Translations under genes and position numbers: made by a program
Notes under the pieces: generated by a model
Seen by the model: only the letters and a program-made list of their open reading frames with translations
What the model was told of the DNA's origin: nothing
Databases searched by the model: none
NCBI RefSeq assembly: GCF_012849095.1
Contig: NZ_CP051680.1
Span: forward strand, 1,860,001 to 1,924,000
Source of the DNA: Cohnella herbarum
GTDB lineage: Bacteria > Bacillota > Bacilli > Paenibacillales > Paenibacillaceae
Length of the DNA: 64,000 nt
Direction: 5' to 3'
Shown here: piece by piece, positions 7,606 to 15,874 of the stretch
Numbering within the stretch: the stretch's first letter is position 1
Layout of the letters: each line of letters begins with the position of its first letter

Positions 7606-9225
7606 ATGCATCGGTTATTATCCCGCAGCGGCATATTTTTGCTCGCGTTTATCTTATGTTCAAGCAGCTTCACCGCGTTATCTCGGCCCGCCTCGGCCGC
7701 GGCTTCATTGCCGTTCGACGATATCTCTATCAATTATGCGACGAATGCAATCGTCCGCCTCTCGCAACTACATATCATAGAAGGAACGGGAGAGCGCAAA
7801 TTCGAACCTCATTTAGCAATTACGAGAGCCGAATTCGTAACAATGCTCGGGAAGCTGTTTGCTCTCTCGCCTTCAACGGGCCCGATTACCGAGTTCAGAG
7901 ATCTCTCCCGCTCCGCATGGTATTACGGTTGGGTGCTCACCGGCGTGCAGATAGGTTACGTCCAAGGAACCTCGCCTACCCTTTTCGCGCCGACTCAAGC
8001 CGTCACTAGGCAAGAAGCCGCGGTATTAATGGCCAGAGCTTTGAAGCAGCCGAACGGGAGCTCAACCGTCGGTGCCGACGATTATTCGGACCGGAGCCGG
8101 ATTGACTCTTGGGCGGCTTCTTCCGTGTCGCGCTTGCGCCAGCTTCATCTAATGGAAGGAGACAATCAAGGAAACTTCCGTCCGAAAGCCTCGATTACGA
8201 GACAAGAAGCGGCGGTATTCCTCGATCGGGTACTTCAACGGGAGGATTGGGCGAAGCAGATTCGTCAGAATCCCGTCGAGAAAATCCAGCTAGGCTGGCA
8301 ATACGGGCAAACGACGAAACAGTTCGAGCAGCAAGTCGCGTCCTCTAACGTGAACACCTTATCTCCGCGATGGTTTTTCCTAGGCAAATCAGGCGTTATG
8401 GATGATTACTCCGATCCTTCGTTGCTGACGTGGGCACATCAACATGGCAAGAAAGTATGGGCGATGGTCGGCAATCGGTCCGATCTGGAGAACACGCATC
8501 AAATGTTATCCTCGCCTACCCAACGCAAAGCATTTGTAAGCAAGCTTGTTGGCGCCGTAAAGACTTACGGGATCGATGGGTTAAATATCGACTTCGAAAA
8601 CGTGGATGCCCAAGACCGCGATACGATGACCCCGTTCATTAAAGAGTTGGGCTTAGCGCTGGACGAGATTAACGTAGTGTTATCGGTGAATGTTTCTCCG
8701 GATTTAGGAACGGATTGGACGGAAGCATTCGACTATGCCGCACTGGGGAAAATCGCCGATTACATTGTTCTAATGGGATACGACGAGCATTGGGGCGGCG
8801 GATCTACTGCCGGTTCGATCTCATCCGTTCCCTGGCTGCGGTCCGGCTTGAAGAAGCTGCTTGCGGAAGTCCCCGCGAGGAAAACGATTCTTGCTCTGCC
8901 CTTCTATACGCGAGATTGGTACACGAACGCTTCCGGCATGCATTCCGACGTCTGGAGTCTTGTCGAGCAGAATAAAGCCGTGCTGGCGAACAACTTATTC
9001 CCGGTCTGGAACGAGACGCTCGGACAATACTATACAAGCTACCTGAAAAACGGCGTTAAACACCAAATGTGGCTCGATGACGGACGCTCCCTGTCCCGGA
9101 AAATGCTCGTCGGTGAAGACAGTGCCCTTGCGGGATACGGATATTGGTATATGGGCGGAGAAAGCTTGGATGTCTGGCCTAGTTTACGTAACATAATGAA
9201 ATATCATTCTTACCGGTTCGCGTAG
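7606..9225 (+). CDS. Exported SLH-domain GH18 glycosidase (chitinase/spore-glucosaminidase type)
   Basis: 539 residues. A signal peptide (about 1-32, ending PASAA) is followed by three SLH domains at about 36-80, 95-140 and 155-200 (each with the ITRAEF/VTRQEA signature), which anchor proteins to secondary cell-wall polymer. Residues about 220-535 form a GH18 barrel: D324-G-L-N-I-D-F-E331 matches the family motif with E331 as the acid, and IVLMGYDEHWGG is the conserved YDxH strand. GH18 proteins of this layout (YaaH/YdhD relatives) cut beta-1,4-GlcNAc links in peptidoglycan or chitin. The ribosome binding site is weak. Wall remodelling is likelier than chitin feeding, but this is inference. 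Confidence 0.87.
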   Translation: MHRLLSRSGIFLLAFILCSSSFTALSRPASAAASLPFDDISINYATNAIVRLSQLHIIEGTGERKFEPHLAITRAEFVTMLGKLFALSPSTGPITEFRDLSRSAWYYGWVLTGVQIGYVQGTSPTLFAPTQAVTRQEAAVLMARALKQPNGSSTVGADDYSDRSRIDSWAASSVSRLRQLHLMEGDNQGNFRPKASITRQEAAVFLDRVLQREDWAKQIRQNPVEKIQLGWQYGQTTKQFEQQVASSNVNTLSPRWFFLGKSGVMDDYSDPSLLTWAHQHGKKVWAMVGNRSDLENTHQMLSSPTQRKAFVSKLVGAVKTYGIDGLNIDFENVDAQDRDTMTPFIKELGLALDEINVVLSVNVSPDLGTDWTEAFDYAALGKIADYIVLMGYDEHWGGGSTAGSISSVPWLRSGLKKLLAEVPARKTILALPFYTRDWYTNASGMHSDVWSLVEQNKAVLANNLFPVWNETLGQYYTSYLKNGVKHQMWLDDGRSLSRKMLVGEDSALAGYGYWYMGGESLDVWPSLRNIMKYHSYRFA

Positions 9226-9243
9226 GGAACGTTATCCGCCTTA

Positions 9244-9252
9244 TGCTATAAT
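9244..9252 (+). promoter_or_regulatory. Extended -10 promoter of the MocR-type regulator
   Basis: TGCTATAAT at 9244-9252 is a full extended -10. It lies only 8 bases before a possible ATG at 9260 and so argues for the downstream ATG at 9305 as the true start. Confidence 0.55.
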
Positions 9253-9304
9253 CGATAAGATGTTTGATTATCGACGGCGTAGGATCAGGAGGCACAACCG
9301 CAGC

Positions 9305-10780
9305 ATGGAGTGGAAACCGGATAAATCGTTGCAGGTTCCGATATATATTCAGATTTCGGATTATTTCGAGGCTAGAATCCGGAACGGGGAATACCCGTCG
9401 GGCAGCTCGCTTCCTTCCGAACGGGTACTAGCCGCTCAACTAGGCGTCAATCGCAGCACGATCGTCTCCGCCTACGACCAATTGAATTCTCTTGGAATCG
9501 TTAACCGAATCAAAGGATTCGGCACCGTTGTTTCACCGACTCCGACCGGAGAAGGGCACATGAAACGCGTCCCGGATTGGGAGGAATACGTCAAAGGCGG
9601 ATTTCTTCGTCTTAACGATCCCATCACCCGGCAAATTCACAAGATCGTCGGATCGGACAAGCCTTATATTAATTTTGCGATCGGTGAATTAAGCGCCGAC
9701 TTATTCCCGGTTACCCTTCTCCAAGAAGCGCATAATCGATTAGAGATCAGTCAATACCTAGGCTATGAACATATTCAGGGGAACTATAAGCTTAGGGAGA
9801 GCATCGCGAATCACTTGCGAACGCACAGAAATATCGTTTCCTCTGCCTCTTCCGTATTAGTCACTTCCGGAGCTCAGCAAGCGTTGCAGCTCATTATCCA
9901 ATGTTTACTGAAGCCGGGGGACGCGGTCGCCATCGAGGATCCTTCCTATTGTTATTCCTTGCCGATATTCCATTCGGCGGGATTAAGAACTTATCGATTA
10001 CCGGTAGAACAGGAGGGGATCGATCCCGAGCAGGTCGAGTCGCTCTACAAGCAGCATCGGGTCAAAATGGTGTTCGTGAACCCGATTTACCATAATCCGA
10101 CCGGAACTACCCTCTCCTACGAACGAAGAAAAAGACTGCTGGATATTTCCACGAAATACGGAATCGCGATCGTCGAAGATGACCCGTATAGTCTGACCAG
10201 TTACGACCAACGTTCAGAAAGCACGTTGAAGTCGCTGGATCAAGATGGTTCAGTTCTCTATGTGAGCTCCTTGTCCAAAATGATTTCTTCGGGGCTGCGT
10301 ATCGGATGGATCGCGGGGCCGCAATCCGTAATTACGCGGCTTACGGATGCCAAGCAGCAGTTGGATTTCGGACACGCCAATATTCCCCAGTGGATCGCAG
10401 CTCAACTGCTCGCCTCGGCGGAATTGGATAACCATCTGACTAAGCTGAAGATCGGTTTGCGTCACAAGCTGGAGCTAACGATGAGAACCCTGCGGGCTGA
10501 GCTCGGCGATGAGGTCCGCTTCCACGAACCGGCCGGGGGCATACATCTTTGGTGCGAGCTGGCTAGAGAGTGGGATGTTCAGCGGTTATTTAACCATGCC
10601 ATCCAAGCCGGCGTCGTGTTTACGCCAGGTTCGACGCTCGGCTCGCAAGCACGTTACGTTCGGCTCACTTATAGCAAGGTGGACGACTCGAGCATCGTCG
10701 AGGGGATCCGGAAGTTCGCCGCCGCTTATCGGGAATCGAAACAGGACCGAAAAGTTCAGCTTCTAACCCCGCATGATTAA
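9305..10780 (+). CDS. MocR-family (GntR HTH / aminotransferase-like) regulator
   Basis: 491 residues from ATG 9305, supported by AGGAGG at 9287-9292; an in-frame ATG at 9260 has no ribosome binding site and sits on the promoter. Residues about 5-75 are a GntR winged helix (IYIQISDYFEARIRNGEYPSG, then SERVLAAQLGVNRSTI). The rest is a fold-type I aminotransferase domain with the PLP lysine at K325 (SSLSKMISSGLRIGW). MocR proteins use PLP or an amino compound as a signal and often regulate vitamin B6, GABA, taurine or exporter genes. An EamA exporter lies 400 bases downstream on the same strand and is a candidate target. Confidence 0.9.
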   Translation: MEWKPDKSLQVPIYIQISDYFEARIRNGEYPSGSSLPSERVLAAQLGVNRSTIVSAYDQLNSLGIVNRIKGFGTVVSPTPTGEGHMKRVPDWEEYVKGGFLRLNDPITRQIHKIVGSDKPYINFAIGELSADLFPVTLLQEAHNRLEISQYLGYEHIQGNYKLRESIANHLRTHRNIVSSASSVLVTSGAQQALQLIIQCLLKPGDAVAIEDPSYCYSLPIFHSAGLRTYRLPVEQEGIDPEQVESLYKQHRVKMVFVNPIYHNPTGTTLSYERRKRLLDISTKYGIAIVEDDPYSLTSYDQRSESTLKSLDQDGSVLYVSSLSKMISSGLRIGWIAGPQSVITRLTDAKQQLDFGHANIPQWIAAQLLASAELDNHLTKLKIGLRHKLELTMRTLRAELGDEVRFHEPAGGIHLWCELAREWDVQRLFNHAIQAGVVFTPGSTLGSQARYVRLTYSKVDDSSIVEGIRKFAAAYRESKQDRKVQLLTPHD

Positions 10781-10969
10781 TATAAAGATTACTAGAACAG
10801 CTACAATAACGACAATGTAGTAGGACAGCAGCCTTCCCAGCTTGCGTCCCGGATTAACCGAATAGGTGCTGCTTCCTTCTTTGCTGCTTAGAGAGCCGCC
10901 TATTTTTATCGTCCAAACCACGGCTGCGACCATGATAATCAGCGTTACGATTAACAGTAAGTTTGTCAT
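10763..10969 (-). CDS. Small two-helix membrane protein
   Basis: 68 residues with an N-terminal helix (LLLIVTLIIMVAAVVWTI), a short polar loop rich in Gly, Ser and Lys, and a C-terminal helix (YYIVVIVAVLVIFILIM). AAGGAAGGGGC before the ATG at 10969 is a good ribosome binding site, so I take it as real. It converges on the MocR gene and overlaps its 3' end by 18 bases. No family is recognised and no function is proposed. Confidence 0.65.
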   Translation of the reverse strand: MTNLLLIVTLIIMVAAVVWTIKIGGSLSSKEGSSTYSVNPGRKLGRLLSYYIVVIVAVLVIFILIMRG

Positions 10970-11115
10970 AAACTCGCCCCTTCCTTAGTGCTTATTTTAA
11001 CCTTTTCCGCCTATTCTGACACCATCCACTCCGAACGTTCGCCAACCATCCACCTAACCGAGGCCGATGCCGGGGGCTGGCTTATATTTAGTTAATATTT
11101 GCATAAGAATAGCAA

Positions 11116-11144
11116 TTGATCTTTCCCTGCTCCGGCATTACAAT
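11116..11144 (+). promoter_or_regulatory. Sigma-A promoter of the EamA exporter
   Basis: TTGATC (11116-11121), a 17-base spacer, and TACAAT (11139-11144), 37 bases before the GTG start. The region upstream is a reasonable place to look for MocR binding. Confidence 0.55.
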
Positions 11145-11181
11145 GGCTTAATTGCGCATCAGAACAGGAAGTGACTTATTC

Positions 11182-12084
11182 GTGAACAAGACGTCCCCGC
11201 CTATCCCGATACTTATTCCTCTAATCATAGGCATGATCGCCATTTCCTTCGCTCCGATTCTCGTTCGCTATTCCGATGCGCCGGCTTCCGTTCAAGGGAT
11301 GTACCGCATGTTATTCACCGTGATTCTCATGCTCCCATTCGGAACTCGACAGCTTCGAACGGTAAAATCGATATCGCGCAAAGATTGGATATTGCTTGTA
11401 CTGGCCGGTTTTTTCCTGGCGTTGCATTTCTTGCTGTGGATGGAGTCGCTCAACTTTACTTCGATCGCCAGCTCTACGATCATTCTGGCTCTTGAACCCG
11501 TGTTCGTCATGATCGGCGCTTATTTCGTCTTCAAAGACAGAATCGGCAAGTTCGCGTTAATCGGGCTGATCGTTGCGCTCATCGGAGCAATCTGCGTCGG
11601 TTCTGGCGACATCGGCTTGTCGGGGGATGCCTTCAAGGGAGATCTTTTATCGTTTCTCGGCACCATAGCCGTAGCCGTAAACATGCTCATCGCCAAACAG
11701 ATACTGACTCGCGTAAGTTCGTATCTCTATAGCTTAATCGTCTTCGCAATCGCGTTCGTCTGCTTTGCTTTCTATAACCTCGCGGTTGGATTTAACATGG
11801 GAGAGTATCCGGTAAGGGAATGGGGCATATTCGTCCTGCTGGCTATCGTTCCAACCGTATTCGGGCATATGATCTTTAACTGGCTGCTACAGTACGTGAA
11901 ACCGACTACGATATCGATCTCTGTGTTCGCGGAACCGGTTGGCGCGAGCTTGCTGGGCATGCTCCTCTTCCAAGAGATGATCACCTCGTTCCAGCTCATT
12001 GGCGGAGCGTTCATCATCCTTGGCCTGCTACTGTACATGAGGACGGAACATTCCGTAAAGACGATTTCTGCGGAAGCCGCGTAA
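11182..12084 (+). CDS. EamA (DMT superfamily) transporter
   Basis: About 300 residues with ten membrane helices in two EamA repeats; the first repeat contains FLALHFLLWMESLNFTSIASSTIILALEPVFV and the second VKPTTISISVFAEPVGASLLGMLLFQEMIT, the paired signatures of RhaT/YdcZ-type metabolite exporters. The GTG at 11182 follows AGGAAG with 10 bases between; the TTG at 11152 has no ribosome binding site. It has its own promoter and lies downstream of a MocR regulator, a common pairing for amino acid or metabolite efflux. The substrate is unknown. Confidence 0.87.
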   Translation: MNKTSPPIPILIPLIIGMIAISFAPILVRYSDAPASVQGMYRMLFTVILMLPFGTRQLRTVKSISRKDWILLVLAGFFLALHFLLWMESLNFTSIASSTIILALEPVFVMIGAYFVFKDRIGKFALIGLIVALIGAICVGSGDIGLSGDAFKGDLLSFLGTIAVAVNMLIAKQILTRVSSYLYSLIVFAIAFVCFAFYNLAVGFNMGEYPVREWGIFVLLAIVPTVFGHMIFNWLLQYVKPTTISISVFAEPVGASLLGMLLFQEMITSFQLIGGAFIILGLLLYMRTEHSVKTISAEAA

Positions 12085-12145
12085 AATAAGATCAACCAAT
12101 ACTGTACGGAGGTCGTTCAAGCAGCTTGATTTTGCACTTCTGAAA

Positions 12146-12336
12146 TTAACGGAACGCTATTCCGCTATCAGGATTTCTTTGCCGATGCTCCGGAGTAATA
12201 ACGGAAATGCGGTCCGTTAAATCATTCGAAATCGCAATAATTATCGAGTTTTTGTTCTGATAAAGGAACAGAATTCCGCTATAATGTGCTAATTTAGTCT
12301 GATTGGCACTTTAGCGGAATTGAGTTCCGTTAACAA
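12146..12336. repeat. Array of four palindromic units (CGGAA / TTCCG type)
   Basis: Four inverted repeats occur in the 356-base gap after the EamA gene: TTAACGGAA..TTCCGCTAT (12146-12168), TAACGGA-7-TCCGTTA (about 12199-12219), TAAAGGAA..TTCCGCTAT (about 12261-12282) and TTAGCGGAA-5-TTCCGTTAA (12311-12332). Centres are roughly 50-60 bases apart. The units share the outer T(T)A(A/G)CGGAA..TTCCG(C/T)TA pattern. The sequences between are different, so this is not a CRISPR. It may be a dispersed intergenic palindrome family; other copies cannot be checked here. Confidence 0.6.
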
Positions 12337-12377
12337 GTACCTATTGCGGCGCAATGCGGCCAAATATAAACAGTCAC

Positions 12378-12424
12378 GAAAAAACCAGTCAAACACTCAA
12401 AAAAGTGAAGGACTGGTTTTTATT
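12378..12424. terminator. Bidirectional terminator between EamA and CPA2 genes
   Basis: AAAAACCAGTC and GACTGGTTTTT form an 11-base stem around an inner CACT/AGTG pair. T runs lie on both sides, and the genes converge here. Confidence 0.8.
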
Positions 12425-12440
12425 ATCCTTTGCCGTGAAC

Positions 12441-13589
12441 TCAATAAGACGGTTTCACATCCTTGAGGAACATCTTCAACAGCGGCGGAGTAACCAACGT
12501 CGTTAAGATGACGACGATGACGATCGACGTGAAATACTCGGGCAGAACCAATCCCGCTTGCAGTCCCGTGGAAGCGATGATCAGAGCCACCTCTCCCCTC
12601 GATATCATGCCTGCCCCGATCGCCAGCGAAGACCTTGAATTAAATCCGGTCGTGCGAGCGCCGATCCAGCCGCCCAACAGCTTAGTTAAACAAGCCATGA
12701 CGGTCATCGCGATCACGAGCCCCCATTGGTTGCCCATCCCTGCGAAGGATACGTTCAAGCCGATACTGACGAAGAAAACAGGAACGAATAGCGAGTAAGC
12801 GATCGGCTCGATCTTCTCCTCCACGGAATGCTTGAACTCGGTTTGCGCGACCGCGATCCCTGCCGCGAAAGCTCCGATAATACCGGCCATTTGCAGCCAT
12901 TCCGCGAAATAAGCGAAGGAGAAACAGATGACCAAAGCAGCGCTGATTACCGCTTCCGACACGCGTAACGGCGCCATCCACTTCATCACTTTAGGTACGA
13001 CAAACCATCCGACGACGAATACGGCGATGAAGAAGAGCGCCTTTTTGCCGATAAGAAGTCCGATCGACACCTCTTCTCCCGTTCCGATCACGCTCATCAT
13101 AATCGCTAACAGAATTACGACTATTACGTCATCTATGACGGCCGCCCCAAGAATCGTCGTCCCTTCTCGAGAATTCAATTTATCCATATCCTTAAGGACT
13201 TGTACGGATATACTGACCGATGTAGCGGACAAGACCACGCCAAGGAAGAGGGAGAAGTTCTGGCTCAACCCGAAAGCGAGTCCCATCCCGTAGCCCCCGA
13301 TAAAGGGCAGTACGATTCCCCCGATTGCCACGGCAAAGGCGGACTTAATATTTCGGCGCAGCTGCTCGAGATCCGTCTCCAGTCCCGCGATGAACATGAG
13401 CAACAGTACCCCGATCTCCGATACTTCGTCGATGAAGCTCCCTTGCTCGATCCAACCGAGTACGGCAGGACCTAGTAGTATCCCGACGATCAGCTTGCCA
13501 AGCACCGCCGGCTGTCCCAATCGGACGAACAGATCGCCGAACACCTTCGTAAAAAATAGAATCAAAATCAAATAAAGAATAAATTCCAT
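12441..13589 (-). CDS. CPA2-family cation:proton antiporter (KefB/NapA type)
   Basis: 382 residues with about 12-13 membrane helices. The N-terminus has LGQPAVLGKLIVGILLGPAVLGW, the conserved first inverted-repeat signature of Na+/H+ and K+/H+ exchangers, and TILGAAVIDDVIVVILLAIMM carries the paired aspartates of the ion-binding helix in electrogenic members. There is no C-terminal RCK/TrkA domain, so it is a short form. The ATG at 13589 follows GGAGGGA. It acts in the membrane in pH and cation homeostasis. Whether Na+ or K+ is moved is not clear. Confidence 0.88.
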   Translation of the reverse strand: MEFILYLILILFFTKVFGDLFVRLGQPAVLGKLIVGILLGPAVLGWIEQGSFIDEVSEIGVLLLMFIAGLETDLEQLRRNIKSAFAVAIGGIVLPFIGGYGMGLAFGLSQNFSLFLGVVLSATSVSISVQVLKDMDKLNSREGTTILGAAVIDDVIVVILLAIMMSVIGTGEEVSIGLLIGKKALFFIAVFVVGWFVVPKVMKWMAPLRVSEAVISAALVICFSFAYFAEWLQMAGIIGAFAAGIAVAQTEFKHSVEEKIEPIAYSLFVPVFFVSIGLNVSFAGMGNQWGLVIAMTVMACLTKLLGGWIGARTTGFNSRSSLAIGAGMISRGEVALIIASTGLQAGLVLPEYFTSIVIVVILTTLVTPPLLKMFLKDVKPSY

Positions 13590-13700
13590 TTTCGTCCCTC
13601 CATGATCTTAGATTCTCCATGATGTCCAAAACTAATCTCAGAATCGGATCAGATCGGAGCCATGCCGACAGCAGGAGGAAGATACGAAACGTAACTCCAA

Positions 13701-13738
13701 AAAAGCGAAAAAGAAGCCCGCTGTTGGCAGGCTCCTCC
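13701..13738 (-). terminator. Terminator of the L-galactose operon
   Basis: AGCCCGC and GGCAGGCT form a stem with one mismatch, followed on the minus strand by TTCTTTTTCGCTTTTTT. It lies about 160 bases beyond the last gene. The rest of the 13590-13900 gap holds no gene; a pair of imperfect 16-base direct repeats lies at 13836-13871. Confidence 0.6.
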
Positions 13739-13900
13739 GGTAATCTCCATATTCTGTTCATCAATATATTCATTATAACGAACGGATGCGGATTTTTCAA
13801 TGGATTCACGAGATAATCGTTAGATTTCATTAAATAACTCCGACTATCACGAATTAACTTCGGATATCACGGCATTCCTCGTCTATGCTCGAAGAGGTGA

Positions 13901-14920
13901 TTAAAGCTCCACCATCGCTTTGATCACTTTGGATTCCGGCTTCAACCAATTCTCGAACTGCCCGATCATCCCATCGAAAGACGAGCGGTGCGTAATGTAG
14001 CTGGCGACGTCGATGCCGCCGCTCTTGACCGCCTCGTACACGTTCGCGAAATCTTCCTTCGTCGCGTTGCGGCTACCCATAAGCGTTAGCTCGCGTTTAT
14101 GAAACTCCGGATCGTTAAACGTGATATCGGATTTGACCAGTCCGACGAACACTAGCGTCCCGCCATGAGCGACAAGGCCGAAAGAATCCGCCATTGCCTT
14201 CGCGTTCCCGGTAGCGTCGAAGACAACCGTCGGAAAGTCTCCGTCCGTTAGCTCCGCTAACTTAGCTTTCGGATCATGCCGGGCGTTAACGGTATCGTCA
14301 ACATTAATCCAAGATTTGCAGAACGCCAGTCTCTCGTCATGAATATCCATTGCAATGACTCTTGCTCCGGCATATTTGGCGAACGCCATGACGCCTAAGC
14401 CGATTGGTCCGCCGCCGATGACAAGCGCCGTTTCGCCTCTCTGAAGACCGGATCTTCTAACGGCGTGGGCTCCGATTGCGAGCGGCTCCAATACCGCCGA
14501 TTGATCGAGCGTCAAGCCGTTCGTTCGGATCAAATGAGAAGTCGGGACGGAAATAAGCTCGCGCATTCCTCCATCAATGTGAACGCCCAGCACCTTCATG
14601 GACGTACAACAATTGGTTTTACCGTTGCGGCAAGCTACGCAATGACCGCAGTGCATATAGGGAACGATGCTAACTTGATCCCCTTCCGCAAGCCCCGCCT
14701 CGTTCGCGCCGATCTTCTCGATCACGCCCGCCAACTCGTGACCAAGCACGCGCGGATAAGTGAAGAACGGCTGGTTTCCCTTGAAAGCATGATAATCCGT
14801 CCCGCAGATGCCGATTCGCCGAATACGAACGATGGCCTCCCCCTCGACGAAAGCAGGTTCCGCCATCTCTATTCGCTTAAAACGATCGATTTCCTCGCAT
14901 ACGATTGCTAACATCGTCAT
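13901..14920 (-). CDS. Zinc-dependent medium-chain dehydrogenase, probable L-galactonate 5-dehydrogenase
   Basis: 339 residues. The catalytic zinc site is visible in GICGTDYHAF and LGHELAGV, the structural zinc in the four cysteines of CGHCVACRNGKTNCC, and the Rossmann motif in ALVIGGGPIGLGV. Relatives include YjmD in the Bacillus hexuronate locus and LgoD/YjjN, which oxidise L-galactonate at C5 to D-tagaturonate with NAD. Here it is the last gene of an operon with tagaturonate reductase and altronate dehydratase, which fits that step. The ATG at 14920 follows AAGGAG. L-idonate, L-gulonate or a polyol remains possible as substrate. Confidence 0.85.
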   Translation of the reverse strand: MTMLAIVCEEIDRFKRIEMAEPAFVEGEAIVRIRRIGICGTDYHAFKGNQPFFTYPRVLGHELAGVIEKIGANEAGLAEGDQVSIVPYMHCGHCVACRNGKTNCCTSMKVLGVHIDGGMRELISVPTSHLIRTNGLTLDQSAVLEPLAIGAHAVRRSGLQRGETALVIGGGPIGLGVMAFAKYAGARVIAMDIHDERLAFCKSWINVDDTVNARHDPKAKLAELTDGDFPTVVFDATGNAKAMADSFGLVAHGGTLVFVGLVKSDITFNDPEFHKRELTLMGSRNATKEDFANVYEAVKSGGIDVASYITHRSSFDGMIGQFENWLKPESKVIKAMVEL

Positions 14921-14929
14921 CTCATCTCC

Positions 14930-15874
14930 TTAAACTTGAATGCCTACGTTATATTCGGGTCTTCCGCTTACCCATGTCCGATCGTGAACCGGCGCTAGCA
15001 GATCAAGCACGTCCTTAAGCAGCTCTTCGTCGATCGGCTCGTCCGTCCAAGCCGCGTTGTTACGAATATTATCGGGATTCGCCGTACTGACCAAAGTTGT
15101 CGGAATCCGTTCGTTCGAAGTCGAATATTGAACGGCTAACTTCGCGATGTCATATCCTCGGCTTGCGCACAATTCGGCCGCTTGAAGACATGCAGCCTTA
15201 AGCTCGGGACTAGCCAGATGCCAATCCGGCGTTCCTCGCGTGCTCAGCAATCCCATCGATAACGGAGATGCGTTGACCAGGCCGATCCCTTTGCTCTCCA
15301 GCAAAGGCAGCAAACCGAGCAATGCGGTATCGTTCAATGAATAATGGCAGTAGGAAATAATAGCGTCTACTTCAATTTGCGGGAGCAGCGTCTCGAATAA
15401 CGGAATCGGCAAGCCGCAAATGCCGTAAAATCGGATTTTCCCTTCGGCCTTTAATCTCTCCAACGCCGGAATGGCTTCTTCCAGAATAATGCCGGAGGAA
15501 ACAAACTCGATGTCGTGCAAGTACAAAATGTCGACATAGTCCGTGTTTAGCCTCGAGAAGCTTTCCTCCAAACTTGCCGTAATCCGCTTCGCGCTGAAAT
15601 CGAATTGGTCTACCCCGTATCTTCCCGCTTTCGTAGATAACAAAAATCGATCCCTCGGCAGCTCCTTGATCGCTTTGCCTAATACCGTCTCCGCTTTTGT
15701 CAATCCGTAATACGGGGAAACATCGATATAATTAATGCCGGCATCCAGTGCTTCATGCACGGTTCGGATCGCTTCCGACTCATTCGTTTCGCGAAACACC
15801 GATCCAAGCGATGATGCTCCGAAGCTTAACGCCGACACGTTCAAGCCGGTCCGGCCTAGCGAACGATATTTCAT
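14930..15874 (-). CDS. Aldo/keto reductase, probable L-galactose 1-dehydrogenase
   Basis: 314 residues, a TIM barrel with the AKR tetrad visible: Asp and Tyr in YIDVSPYYG, Lys in LLSTKAGRYG, His in YLHDIEF. Many segments match plant-type L-galactose dehydrogenase as I recall it (SPYYGLTKAE, DYVDILYLHDIEF, SYCHYSLNDTALLGLLP, ASPLSMGLLSTRGTPDWH). Such enzymes oxidise L-galactose (or L-fucose) at C1 to the lactone with NAD(P). The start ATG overlaps the stop of the altronate dehydratase gene (TAATG), so the two are coupled. Its company with a lactonase supports a sugar to aldonolactone role. D-threo-aldose dehydrogenase is the main alternative. Confidence 0.85.
   Translation of the reverse strand: MKYRSLGRTGLNVSALSFGASSLGSVFRETNESEAIRTVHEALDAGINYIDVSPYYGLTKAETVLGKAIKELPRDRFLLSTKAGRYGVDQFDFSAKRITASLEESFSRLNTDYVDILYLHDIEFVSSGIILEEAIPALERLKAEGKIRFYGICGLPIPLFETLLPQIEVDAIISYCHYSLNDTALLGLLPLLESKGIGLVNASPLSMGLLSTRGTPDWHLASPELKAACLQAAELCASRGYDIAKLAVQYSTSNERIPTTLVSTANPDNIRNNAAWTDEPIDEELLKDVLDLLAPVHDRTWVSGRPEYNVGIQV

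Noticed and set aside
12146..12336. CRISPR array
   Set aside because: Units are themselves palindromic and unequal, linkers are not of constant length, and no cas gene is near.
13345..13830. A minus-strand frame across the antiporter start
   Set aside because: Overlaps the antiporter N-terminus in another frame and crosses the terminator at 13701-13738.
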